Source: Nigrospora sphaerica
Lineage: Eukaryota; Ascomycota; Sordariomycetes; Amphisphaeriales; Apiosporaceae
Assembly (NCBI GenBank): GCA_018287875.1
Contig: JAGVVL010000001.1
Span: forward strand, 1,736,001 to 1,800,000
Length of the DNA: 64,000 nucleotides
Direction of reading: 5' to 3'
This document shows positions 36,643 to 46,329 of this stretch, piece by piece. The stretch's first letter is position 1. Every line of letters begins with the position of its first letter. The notes under the pieces were generated by a model. That model saw only the letters and a list, made by a program, of their open reading frames with translations, was not told the origin of the DNA and ran no database searches. Position numbers and translations under genes: made by a program.

Positions 36643-37803
36643 ATGGCGGCCTCGCAAATACCAAACCCAGACCTGCCCGAGGTCCTGGGCGGCGTCGTTC
36701 ACTCTCTCCCGCCCGCTGCCATTGCCACCCAGCTCTCCGAGAGCATTCTGCCTTACCTGTCCCCCATTCTAAGGCAGCGGTTACAGCTCCTGGCCTCGTC
36801 GAGCACGGAGCCATGGATCCGCCTGTTATGCTACGACGCCGCAAAGGCGTCCAGGCTCAATGAGATCGCCCAGAGCGACCGCTTGGAGCCTCACCCCGTG
36901 AGCGGCGAGGTCGAGATCGACTGGGACTATGATGCCGAGATTCGATACCGCCGCCTCGACGAGGAGACGTTCCAGGCCTTTGTTGCGCTCAAGGACATGG
37001 AGCTGGCCTTTCGTCTCGTCTATTGCTCGGGTGAGGCCGACGGCTGGAAGGTCGGCGAAGTGACCGTCACCGACACACCTCTCTTCTCGGCTTTTGGCGG
37101 CTTTCCCACAATCCAGGAAGCCGAGCGCCACTTTAGCGAGTCGAAGGCTAAGGCTGGCTCGACCGCGACACCTCACGCAGGCGTTTCGAGCGCGACGGCA
37201 GTCGAGGAGGCAGAGAAGGAGGAAGAAGAAGACGACGACTATTGGGCGAGATACGATGCGACGCCCGCACGGACGCCGGCGCCCGAAAGAAGGTCGCCGG
37301 CCCCTGCGTCCAGACCGCCTGACCACCCGACCAGGACGGAGGAAGAAGATTACTATGCACAGTACGACTCGGTCCAGCCGGCCATGGACAACCACGACCC
37401 CGACGAAGAAGCCAACCTCGAGGCCATCGCACCGCCGCTCGGCATGGCGGCGTCGTCCAAACCGAGCCGCTCCGGCCGACGCGGCTACAGCGAAGAGGAA
37501 GCCGAGCTCAACGAGACCAACGGGGCCTGGACGCTGGCTGACGCGCCGCCACGGTCGCCCTCGGTCGGCTCGAGAAGCGGCGACGACCCCAACCTGGTGC
37601 ACCCGCGACCCGAATCTAGCACCGGCTCCCACGCGTCGGTCGAGAAGCTCGAGGCGGCCGCCGAGAATTTTGGGGTCCAGCAGCACATCTCTCGCACCAT
37701 CAAGAGCCTGTACACGCTGGGCAGGGCATCGGGAATGGAACGCAACGATTTTGAGCGCATCGTCAAGCGGGAGCTGGAGCTGCTCAGCCTGATGGAGGAT
37801 TAA
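36643..37803 (+). CDS. Conserved-looking acidic fungal protein, function unknown
   Basis: A single exon encoding 386 aa. I do not recognise a characterised family. The N-terminal half (about 1-165) is ordered and helical. The middle is acidic and disordered and contains two copies of a short motif, DDYWARYD and EDYYAQYD, about 40 residues apart, each followed by a Pro/Ser stretch. The C-terminus (about 345-386) is an amphipathic helix segment beginning with GVQQHISRTIKSLYTLGRAS and ending in ELELLSLMED. There is no signal peptide and no membrane segment. The ATG at 36643 was chosen because the upstream frame (from 36499) has only a TTG and runs into a likely 5' UTR. The 395-codon antisense frame over it (36826-38013) is a shadow. 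Confidence 0.85.
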   Translation: MAASQIPNPDLPEVLGGVVHSLPPAAIATQLSESILPYLSPILRQRLQLLASSSTEPWIRLLCYDAAKASRLNEIAQSDRLEPHPVSGEVEIDWDYDAEIRYRRLDEETFQAFVALKDMELAFRLVYCSGEADGWKVGEVTVTDTPLFSAFGGFPTIQEAERHFSESKAKAGSTATPHAGVSSATAVEEAEKEEEEDDDYWARYDATPARTPAPERRSPAPASRPPDHPTRTEEEDYYAQYDSVQPAMDNHDPDEEANLEAIAPPLGMAASSKPSRSGRRGYSEEEAELNETNGAWTLADAPPRSPSVGSRSGDDPNLVHPRPESSTGSHASVEKLEAAAENFGVQQHISRTIKSLYTLGRASGMERNDFERIVKRELELLSLMED

Positions 37804-38705
37804 GGAAAAGGGGGCGGAAATAGAAAGTATGTGTGTATGTGCGTCGCACGCGTATACTTGTGGGCGAACGCCATGGCGGTCGCAACCCCCTGGTTGGCTT
37901 TCCAGCGAGAAGCGAGAGATATGGCCGAGGCGGCTGGTGCGGCGCCTTTCGTCGATGGGTCGAATTGCATATTGCATGGCGCATGGTTTCGGGATCGGAG
38001 TTGGGGGCAGCATTACCGGGTGCAGCGAGGGCAGCGAGTGTATGTGTCGGGTGTTATATTACCAATTTACGTTCTGGGCGTGGTGCTGTAGGCCGAATAC
38101 TGGGGTCCGGTATACAAGTTGGATTCAAATATAGCCCTAAATCTGTACATGCTGGCAAGGAGAGACGGATGCTTTTGCCCGTGCCGTTCTCACGACAGCC
38201 GCGGAGAGATAGAATCGAGACGAAAATCAAGAAAAACACCACTATATGCGGTGGGCACACGAACATGGGATCTGCCCCTCTCTCGCGCAACGAGTAGGGC
38301 AGCGCTGCATTTCGAGATGCTGCTTTCCCTCGCACGCAATTTGAAACGCGCTCTGGCGCAAGCGACGGCGATTCAACAAGAACAGGCGAAAGACTCAAGT
38401 GAGCCCCTACCTGAACTTTTAATAAGAAGGATGCACTTACTTGCCCTTGAGTGTGGCATCATCGTGAAGTAAGCACGTATTTCTCTCGAACTCGTCCCCG
38501 CGTGACGTTAGTGCTGCTGCGGTTGACCAATGAAAGAACAGTGAGGTACCAAAGTAGCCTCACCCGCCCACGCAACAGCTGCAGGGGTCCCGAAAAAAAG
38601 TGACCTCGCGACCTCACCTCCCATTGAAGCTCCGGTTCGCTCGCGGAGGACGACATTCAGACCGCCGCCTCGCCGCTCCATCGTCCTTCCCACGCCCCGC
38701 CAACC
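37804..38705. other. Intergenic region upstream of mS42
   Basis: 0.9 kb between two plus-strand genes, holding the 3' UTR of the acidic-protein gene and the mS42 promoter. No gene is seen. Confidence 0.65.
38527..38531 (+). promoter_or_regulatory. CCAAT box upstream of mS42
   Basis: A CCAAT pentamer 175 bp before the mS42 start codon. The HAP/CBC complex binds CCAAT and commonly controls mitochondrial genes in fungi; binding here is inferred. Confidence 0.4.
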
Positions 38706-39658
38706 ATGTTCAGGCCGAGACTGCGGATACCTCGCGTGCGCCTGCCGCAGGCCTCGCCGGCGCTGCTCCGGCGGGCTCTGCACAGCGTGCCGGCCACCGT
38801 CCACAAGCCCGAGGTGGGCATCCCCGGCCTGCTCACCAGCGACAGCTTCCACCTCGCCTACACAGAGTACATGCAGTTCGTCGTGGAGAAGCTAAACCAC
38901 CTCGTGGCCGGTAAGTTCCTGACTCCGCCCGCCGGCGCGCGCCGGGCCCCCGCGCTGACCGACGTGCGTCCGTCCGCGCTCCCCCCGCAGATACCGATCT
39001 CGCCGACAGGGACACGCTCCAGATCGCCAAGATGACGGCGCGCGAGCCCTCGCAAGCCGCCATCTTCAACTACGCCTCGATGGCGCACAACACCCACTTC
39101 TTCTTCACCGGCCTCAAGAGCACCGATGAGGAGGTGCCCGTCCCCACGGAGCTGCGGAACCAGTTGGTTAAGTCCTTCGGCAGCATGGAGACGCTGCAGC
39201 GCGAGATGATCCTGACGGCTGCCGTCATGTTCGGCCCGGGCTTCGTGTGGCTGGTCAAGAACCATACGACGCAGAGCTACCGCGTGCTGGCGACCTACCT
39301 GGCTGGCTCGCCCTACCGCGAGGCCCACTGGCGCCGCCAGGGCACCGATATGAACACCAACGAGGGCCCCTCGTCCCAGGAGCGCACCGGCGTCAGCTCC
39401 GAGTTCCTGGCCCGCTCCGCCCTGGGCGCCGGCGCCGGCAACGGCACCCGGTGGTCCAAGGCGACGGCCCCCGGCGGCATCGAGGTCATGCCCGTGCTGT
39501 GCGTCAGCACCTGGGAGCACGTCTGGCTGCGCGACTACGGCGTCGGCGCCGGCGGTGTGGGCGGCAAGCGCATGTTCCTCGAGAACTGGTGGAAGGCCAT
39601 CGACTGGAACAAGGCCGACGAGAGGGCCCTGGCGACCCCCAAAAACATCATGATATAA
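38706..39658 (+). CDS. RSM26: Mitochondrial small-subunit ribosomal protein mS42 (Rsm26-like, SOD fold)
   Basis: Two exons, 38706-38910 and 38991-39658, encode 290 aa; the 80 bp intron is GTAAGT..CCGCAG with a CGCTGACC branch. The product is a Fe/Mn superoxide-dismutase-fold protein of the mitochondrial 37S ribosomal subunit. The N-terminus is basic (MFRPRLRIPRVRL), as in a mitochondrial presequence. Family features include TAREPSQAAIFNYASMAHNTHFFFTGL in the first half (helical SOD domain) and CVSTWEHVWLRDYG near the end. The Asp of the DxWEH metal site of real SODs is Ser here and the NH ligand position also differs, so it is unlikely to be an enzyme. The paralogue mS43 (Mrp1) has the same fold, and the choice between them is not certain. 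Confidence 0.85.
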
Positions 39659-40301
39659 AAAAAAAGAGAGGCCGACGCCGACGGGCGCGGAATGTGGTGC
39701 AGGCCGCTTCCGAATGCCCAAGTCAAAAAAACGAACTTGTCGGTGATGCATCTCACCCGCGAGCCGTCTTGCGCGATACATAGCCTGCAACCAAAAAATG
39801 TAACATGTGTATAAGTAGTACTTAAACAAGGGCCCCGCTTCCTGAAGACTGCCGACGTTCCGAGTTGGGGAAGACCATACCGGCGTTGGTTTACCCGACA
39901 AGGGACTGGCAAAATGACGAGTTTGCTTCCATCCAGCCCGTTGGGGGTGCCCACTTGGTGTAGAGATGCTGAAAACCAAAGGGCAGGACCGAGTGCCAAT
40001 CCGGGTACGAATGCTTTAAATGCCATCAGCCAAACGTTGCACCACCGGAACAGACCGCCGGTGCGAATAGACGCATGGCAGCACGGGCAAGCCAGCAAGT
40101 GGATGATGTATACGGATAGAAGTTGGAATAGATGGTACGCTCGGCACGGATCTCAATGGCCCCTCCAAAAGTAGTACACGCCTACTCTCAACATATGAAT
40201 CTGCCGTTCTATTCGTTATAATACAGGCTTGCTGGCTATCTTGGCACGCCATCTACCGTCCGGCCCCGGCGTCGTCTGCCACTCGCAGCGCCGACGGGCG
40301 T
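39659..40301. other. Convergent 3' intergenic region
   Basis: 643 bp between the 3' ends of mS42 and the MICOS gene, containing both 3' flanks. No gene is seen. Confidence 0.7.
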
Positions 40302-41242
40302 CTATTTTCCCTTCTTGACCCAGTCCTCGACGGTGCCCCGGGCGGTCACGGTCTGGCGGTCGACGTACTTGCGGGCCTGCTCGCCCTGCTCGCGGGCGGC
40401 GTGCCAGGTGCGGCGGATGCTCTCGCGGGCCTGGAGGTGGGCCTGGGCGACGACGGGGAAGCGCTGCTCGTACTGCCAGGCGAGGGCGCTGACGTTGGTC
40501 ATGGTGACGGGGATGGCGGCCCAGCCAGCGCCGACGCCGAAGGCGAGGGGCAGGGCGGCGCGCAGCAGCAGGTTGCGGTTGCGCGTCACGATGCTGCCGG
40601 CCATGCCGGCGACGAGCACGTAGACGAGCCCCGGCATCAGCTGCTCGCCGCTCTCGCGCGGCGGCGCCAGCGAGGCCACCGTCTCGGTGAAGGACCGCTC
40701 GAGGTTGAAGGCCCGGTCCATGGCCGCGTTGACGGCGTCCTCGGCCGACGTCGCCTGCCGGTACAGGAACAGCCGCGCCCGGCCGATTTGCACCGCCAGC
40801 CGGTCCGTGGGCGTGGGGCCGTACGGCGACGAGACGACGGCGGGTTCGGGCTCGGCGGCGGCGGCGGCGGCTGCGGGAGGCTGGGCCTGCGTCGGGATGG
40901 TGTCCGAGAAGGGTGACGGTTTCGGGCCGGCGGCCTTGGGGAGCGGCGTTACGGCCTCGAAGTCATCATAGATGGGCTTCCTTGACCGCATCGAGGACTG
41001 CAGGACGGTCAACAGGCGCCGTCCAGAGGAAGAAGAAGGAATGGGGGAAGGGGAAGTGGGCACACGAACCTGGTCGGTAGGCGCCTCGGCCATGGCCACA
41101 GCGGGAATGAGGGAACCGCCAACGATGGTGGCGGCCATTAAGGGCGCAACGGCGGGCTGGAAGGGTCGTGTGAGCATCGTGCAAGGTCAATGGCGAGCAT
41201 GCGGCTCAGACTCACCCGTCGCAGCAGCACTCTTGCAGCCAT
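40302..41242 (-). CDS. MICOS complex subunit Mic26/Mic27 (apolipoprotein O family)
   Basis: Three exons, 41242-41216, 41156-41070 and 40997-40302, encode 269 aa. Intron 1 (59 bp) is GTGAGT..TCCAG with branch ATTGAC. Intron 2 (72 bp) begins GTTCGT and ends CTGCAG with branch GTTGAC. All junctions are phase 0. Splicing gives MAARVLLRR followed by PAVAPLMAATIVGG, a mitochondrial targeting start, then a RKPIYDD motif. The ApoO-like region has two membrane segments (MPGLVYVLVAGMAGSIV and LLRAALPLAFGVGAGW) and a helical C-terminal tail rich in Gln/Arg/Glu. The product acts in the inner membrane at cristae junctions. Fungal Mic26 and Mic27 are hard to tell apart by eye. Intron 2 is stop-free and a multiple of three, so its retention would add 24 residues. 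It shares a divergent promoter with OCT1. Confidence 0.88.
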
Positions 41243-41694
41243 GGTGCCCTCAGTCGCTGGTGGAAGAGCTTGGGCGGGTTGAGTTTGGGTCGTGCTTCGG
41301 CTTCAGCAGAGGAGAGACGTCAGCACGACAAGCGAGCGGCAAGGCAAGCTTGGGAAATCTGGTAGGTACGGCTGGTACGTTTTTGCGGGCGAATCCCGGC
41401 GAGGGTGGGAGGTTTTTTCTGGAGCTCCAGCGAGCGAACGGCCGGGGCGGGTTTTTTTCGATTGGGAACTTTGCGTCACATCCCATCCTTTCCCGAGCCA
41501 CTTTAGCCAGCCAGCCAACGCAGCCCGGAGGCTTGGCTGGCAACCTCTTGACCGGAAATCCTCGGCGCAGTCGCTTCTCTCCGTTCCCCCTTGTCTTCCC
41601 GTGCCTCCTGTCGCCCTGTGTACGTCCTGTCCCGACGACGTCCCCTCTCGAGGCGCACCTTTCCCTTCCCGCATGCCACGCTGAGGGCTGCAGC
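41243..41694. promoter_or_regulatory. Divergent promoter of the MICOS gene and OCT1
   Basis: 452 bp separate the two start codons. An inverted CCAAT (ATTGG, 41461-41465) sits near the middle, usable in either direction by the HAP complex. A three-codon uORF lies at 41673-41684. No TATA box is evident. Confidence 0.6.
41673..41684 (+). promoter_or_regulatory. Minimal uORF (ATG CCA CGC TGA) before OCT1
   Basis: A three-codon open frame ending 10 bases before the OCT1 ATG. If the mRNA starts upstream of it, reinitiation or leaky scanning would be needed, which could dampen OCT1 translation. The transcript start is unknown. Confidence 0.5.
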
Positions 41695-44127
41695 ATGATC
41701 CGAGCTGTACGTCCGGGCCTTGGGACCTACTCGAGATGCACCCGGCAGGCCTTCCGGGCCGCACATCGCCAGCCGTGGCCCCTCCAGCTGCGGCACCGCA
41801 CTGATACTGCTGCTGCTGCTGCCGCCGAGCTTCGGCATGATTCTGCTGGCACGCCCGCCTTCCATGCCCCGCCGGGCGCCAAGCACGACGACTCGCTGTT
41901 GCGCCAGCTCTTTGACTCGCCCGAGACCTTCAAGGACTTCGAGCCACCGTCCGGCCGGGCCGCCAGCGGTCACAATGTCGGGCTCTTCCGGAACAAATAC
42001 CTGACCTCGCCCCAGGGCTTCATCCTCTTCGCCAACACCACCCTGGAAAGGGCCCAGCGGTTGGTGGACCGGGTGCTAAACGCCGCGACGCTGGACGAAT
42101 ACAAGGCCGTGGTCCGGGACATGGACCGCCTGAGCGACCTGCTCTGCCGCGTGCTCGACGTGTGCGATTTTGTGCGCGTCACCCACCCGGACCCCAAGAT
42201 ACAGGCGGCCTCCTCGCAGGCTTGGGCCCTCGTCTACCAGTACATGAACCAGCTGAACACCACGACAGGCTTGAGCGACCAGCTGGGGAAAGCCCTCGAC
42301 ACCCCTGAGGTCCTGGCCAGCTGGAGCGAGGAGGAGGAGACGGTGGCGAGGCTCCTTAGGCAGGACTTTATGAAGTCGGCGATACACCTACCCAAAGAAT
42401 CGCGCGATGAATTTGTGGACCTGTCCCAGAAGATCAGCGAGCTCGGCTCGTCCTTCGTCGAGGACATGGAGCCCGAACAGCCGCACTTGGCCTTGCCAAG
42501 TAGCAAGTTCCAGGGTATGGACCCCCGTTTGGCCCAGCCGTACGTCCGCCGCGGCACTCTTTACCTGCCCTCCTTGTCACCCGAAGCATCGGTGGCCCTG
42601 CGCAGCGTGCACGACGAGGACACTAGAAAACACATTTTCTACGCGACACGGACCGCCTCTGGCCGCTCCGTCAAGGTGTTGGAGACCATGCTGAGGTTAC
42701 GCGCCAAGCTCGCAAACCTCTCGGGTTTTGAGAGTTACGGAGAGTTGGCCCTCCGAGACAGGATGATGGCCAAGTCTCCCGACTCTGTCCACCAGTTTCT
42801 CCTCTCCCTATCCAAGCACAACGCGCCGCTTGTCGAGGCCGAAGTGGCCGATTTGCTTCGTGCCAAAGCGCAGAGCATGCACAGTTCCGACGCCGGCAGC
42901 CTGCAGCCCTGGGACAAGGAGTATTATATGGAGAGCATACGCCGGAGCATGCGGTCGCGGAGGCGTGAGAGCGACACATTGTCGTCATTCTTCTCCCTGG
43001 GCACCGTCATGCAGGGCTTGTCGAGGCTCTTTACCCGCCTTTACGGCATCCGGCTCGTGCCCCGTGATACTATGCCTGGTGAAACCTGGCACCCTGACGT
43101 GCGTAGGCTTGACGTGGTCTCGGACACCGAGGGCCATGTGGCCGTGTTATACTGCGATCTGTTCTACCGGGACGACAAGTCGCCTAATCCCGCCCACTTT
43201 ACCGTGCGCTGCTCTCGCGAGATCTCGGAAGAGGAGATTCAAGAGGCGGCGCAAGTCATCAGTAGCCGGAGCGAGGAAGTTTCCACCGAGGCGGCCATTG
43301 ATGAGGCCAACGATGGCATGCACGTCTCGAGACGGTCGGGCGCTGTGAAGCAGCTGCCTACGATAGCGCTCGTGTGTGACTTCCACCACACGAGGTCGGC
43401 CCGCAACCAGCCTGCCCTGCTCGACTACTACCAGATGGAGACACTGTTCCACGAGATGGGCCATGCGATCCATTCAGTGCTGGCACGGACGTCGCTCCAG
43501 AATGTGGCCGGGACGCGCTGCGCCACCGACTTTGCCGAGCTGCCGTCCACGCTGATGGAGCACTTTTGCGCCGATCCGTCGGTCCTGGCCCTGTTCGCCC
43601 GGCACTACGCCACCGACGAGCCGCTGCCCTACGAGCTGGTGGCGGAGCGGCTGCGTGTGTCGAAGCGCTTCGAGGCCTCGGACCGCGAGACGCAGATCGT
43701 CATGGCCATGCTCGACCAGGCGTACCACTCGACCCTGCCGGCCCAGCCCGACTTCGACTCGACGGCCGTCTTCCACGGCCTGCAGCGCGCGCACGGCAAG
43801 CTGCCGGCGGACCCGCCCGGCACCCGCTGGCAGGGCTTCTTCGGCCACCTCTTCGGCTACGGCAGCACCTACTACAGCTACCTGTTCGACCAGGTGCTCT
43901 CGGAGCGCGTCTGGCGCGTCGTCTTCGCCGCCGGCCAGCACGGCGCCGCCCTCGACCGCGCCAACGGCGAGCGCCTCAAGGAGAATCTCCTCAAGTGGGG
44001 TGGCAGCCGGGACCCCTGGCGCTGCCTCTCTGACACACTGCGCGACGAGCGCCTCATCCACGGCGACGAGCAGGCCATGCGCCTGGTGGGCAGCTGGGGC
44101 GTCCAGGCCGACCGGCACGAGACGTAG
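41695..44127 (+). CDS. OCT1: Mitochondrial intermediate peptidase (M3 metalloprotease)
   Basis: A single exon encoding 810 aa. This matrix zinc endopeptidase removes an octapeptide from precursors already cut by the mitochondrial processing peptidase. The zinc site is HEMGH at residues 586-590, with Glu615 in DFAELPS 28 residues after the first Glu, the spacing of M3 peptidases. Other family blocks are GHNVGLFRNKYLTSPQGF near the start, LFYRDDKSPNPAHFTVRC before the active site, and FGYGSTYYSYLFD near the end. The N-terminus is Arg-rich with no acidic residues in the first 35, as expected for a targeting sequence. The frame is open far upstream to another ATG at 40972, over the antisense MICOS gene, but the family N-terminus and the promoter position favour 41695. 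Length fits fungal Oct1 (about 780-810). Confidence 0.95.
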   Translation: MIRAVRPGLGTYSRCTRQAFRAAHRQPWPLQLRHRTDTAAAAAAELRHDSAGTPAFHAPPGAKHDDSLLRQLFDSPETFKDFEPPSGRAASGHNVGLFRNKYLTSPQGFILFANTTLERAQRLVDRVLNAATLDEYKAVVRDMDRLSDLLCRVLDVCDFVRVTHPDPKIQAASSQAWALVYQYMNQLNTTTGLSDQLGKALDTPEVLASWSEEEETVARLLRQDFMKSAIHLPKESRDEFVDLSQKISELGSSFVEDMEPEQPHLALPSSKFQGMDPRLAQPYVRRGTLYLPSLSPEASVALRSVHDEDTRKHIFYATRTASGRSVKVLETMLRLRAKLANLSGFESYGELALRDRMMAKSPDSVHQFLLSLSKHNAPLVEAEVADLLRAKAQSMHSSDAGSLQPWDKEYYMESIRRSMRSRRRESDTLSSFFSLGTVMQGLSRLFTRLYGIRLVPRDTMPGETWHPDVRRLDVVSDTEGHVAVLYCDLFYRDDKSPNPAHFTVRCSREISEEEIQEAAQVISSRSEEVSTEAAIDEANDGMHVSRRSGAVKQLPTIALVCDFHHTRSARNQPALLDYYQMETLFHEMGHAIHSVLARTSLQNVAGTRCATDFAELPSTLMEHFCADPSVLALFARHYATDEPLPYELVAERLRVSKRFEASDRETQIVMAMLDQAYHSTLPAQPDFDSTAVFHGLQRAHGKLPADPPGTRWQGFFGHLFGYGSTYYSYLFDQVLSERVWRVVFAAGQHGAALDRANGERLKENLLKWGGSRDPWRCLSDTLRDERLIHGDEQAMRLVGSWGVQADRHET

Positions 44128-44930
44128 AGGGGGGGTTGAGAGCGGGCCAAAAGCCCCCCACCTCCCGCAACCCCTCGCCCTTCTCTTCCGCTCTGTACAT
44201 TATGTAGCCAATAGACGCGGCGGCGCCGACATGCCCTTTGTGATACCCGGTGGGTGAGTGTTGGGACACGAAATAGTGTTGATCAAACCCTACATACAGA
44301 ATCCCTATGCAGAGTACTTAGTTGGCGTAAGCAACCAGCCCGGAACCCCCCATATCTTGATTCGCCAAGTTGCATCATGCGACGGCTGGCGTCTTTGTTT
44401 GAATGCGAACGAAAACATCCAACGGTCCGCTAGAGCCGTTCTGGCTAGCCACCTACTCCCTTTCCTAGCCAGGAAAAATCTCCGACGGGTAGGAAGACCG
44501 TGGCAGCGAAGCGGCGCTGCTAGCGTCTACATTGACTGGTGCCGTCTGTGCCCTTGGCGTGCCTTTCGCAATGTTTCAAAAGGGTCTGGCTTGTCCTGCT
44601 AACGAATTGGCACGAGAGATAGGTATTTTGTTATTCCCAAATAGGAGTCTTTTTTATCCAACTGGGTAGCGAGACACAACGTCCCTCTTTCCCTTGTGTT
44701 AATTCCCAGATGTTCTCAGTATGGATGAGCGCCCCAACGAAACGAGGAGCCTTAGAGTCCGGTTGCCTGGGACGTACCTGGGTTGTTAAGACGATGGTGT
44801 CGTCGCTTATTTCGCGTGCCATGGCAGCCATCTTGCTGGTGTACCAGCCGTTGTTGTTTCTTGTCTTTCTCGCACCACAACTAGCTATAGACGCGACCCG
44901 GGGCAGGACGATGCCCAATCAGGGCCTTCA
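44128..44930. other. Convergent 3' intergenic region
   Basis: 803 bp between the 3' ends of OCT1 and velB. No gene is seen. Confidence 0.65.
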
Positions 44931-46329
44931 TCAGTACTCCTCTTCATCATCGGAGCCAACACGTCGCTTGCCCTTGCCCTCGCCCTCCTTTCTGATGGGG
45001 ATCTTAATGCCTTGGTTTGCGAAACATTTACTCAGCGAAGTACTTTCGCATACGCCCGGAAACTTCTTGGCACTGTAGACTTGAAATGGTTCGCTGAAGC
45101 ACATGGCTAGAACCGGGGCTTTGCCCTTGTTAACGCGCTGGGGGTCGCTCGTGGTCGAGTCTCCAGACGTGTTGGGAACGCCAACGCTAGTAAAGGAGAA
45201 GCGCAGCCTACAAAGCGTGAGTCAGTCGGGTGTTAATGGTATAGGGATCTCAGGGAGTTGGCTTACCGGAAGAATCCCTCGGTTCTGACGCTCAAATCTT
45301 GCAAGACGAACCAGATGCCGTCCTTCTCGTTGTCGTCGATCAGACGGGCGGCGCTTGTAACTAGGCTGCCAATCAGATTCCGTGTGTACATGCCCGTATT
45401 CTGCTGAGTAGACAAATGGGCAGCACGCTGGGGACCCAGGTCCTGGGCGTAGCGGCTAGCGTAGCCGTTGTGTTGTTGGGTGGGCAGATGGCCGGGGCGC
45501 CCCAGATCCGGACCGGGGCGGCCGGGGAAGCCGTTAGCTGCCGAGGGCGAGGGGAGGGGTGGGAGAGCGTGGCCGCCCATCTGGGAATGCGGTATATGGT
45601 ACTGGCCGACGTGGCCGGCGTACGAATATGAGTCGGCTGCAGGAAGGGATTAATATGCGCAAGCAGTGACACAGATGGGTGGCGGTGTCCTACCTGGGGG
45701 GCCCTGGCCGTAAGAGGGTGCCCCGTAGACGGCAGACTGGCCATAGTGAGGGGCAGCGGGCGCATAACCCTGGCCTCGGCCGCCCATGGGGGCTACGCCA
45801 GTGTGCGTCTCGTACTGGGCGGGGCCTCCGGCTTCCTGCAGCTCTCTGAACGAGGTTTGCGTGGTGGAAGAAATGGAGGGCGAGTTCTGCGAGTGCCTGA
45901 CGAGGTTGACCTCCCTGCGGCCATCATAGGTCCACAGATCCACCGAGAGAACAAACATCTGGTGCTCGATGTCGCTTTCGGCGCGTCAGCCGCCTGGCGC
46001 CGGGCTATGCGGACAGAGGGGGCGGGGACTTACTTGCAGCCGACCTCCTGGCCGGTGGCCTTTTCGATAACGGTCAGGCGGATACACGGCGGCGGCGTGA
46101 TGGGCCGGCGGTCTTTGTCGCCGAAGCCGCACATGCGCGCGCGCCGGGGCTGCTGGACACAAACCAGCCGGTACAGCCTCGTGTCATCGGTGGTCTCCAG
46201 GGACTTGGGGGGCGTGTGAGCCGGCAGGCTCGAGATGCCATCGTCGTCGGCGGCCTTGGGAGGGTTCGCCGACGAGCCCGGAACGGGAACGGACATGGGG
46301 CCGGGCCCGGGGGCGTGGTGGTTGTCCAT
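44931..46329 (-). CDS. velB: Velvet regulator VelB
   Basis: Four exons, 46329-46034, 45974-45694, 45636-45267 and 45207-44931, encode 407 aa. The introns are 59, 57 and 59 bp with GTAAGT, GTAGGA and GTAAGC donors. VelB is a fungal-specific velvet-domain DNA-binding protein that pairs with VeA (and LaeA) or VosA in the nucleus to couple light response, development and secondary metabolism. The velvet domain is visible from about residue 50 ([20 protein letters not shown], then [15 protein letters not shown] and FVLSVDLW). A Gly/Pro/Gln-rich insertion of about 150 residues interrupts it, as is usual for VelB. It resumes at [18 protein letters not shown] and ends with [18 protein letters not shown] and [18 protein letters not shown]. 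The C-terminal tail [12 protein letters not shown] is acidic. The start was chosen as the first ATG in frame; the frame above has only GTG. Confidence 0.94.

Noticed and set aside
36826..38013. 395-codon antisense frame over the acidic-protein gene
   Set aside because: Shadow of the sense gene, whose protein has coherent architecture.
40972..41694. In-frame extension of OCT1 upstream to an ATG at 40972 (241 extra codons)
   Set aside because: It runs antisense through the MICOS coding exons and the promoter. Oct1 homologues begin near 41695 with a targeting sequence.
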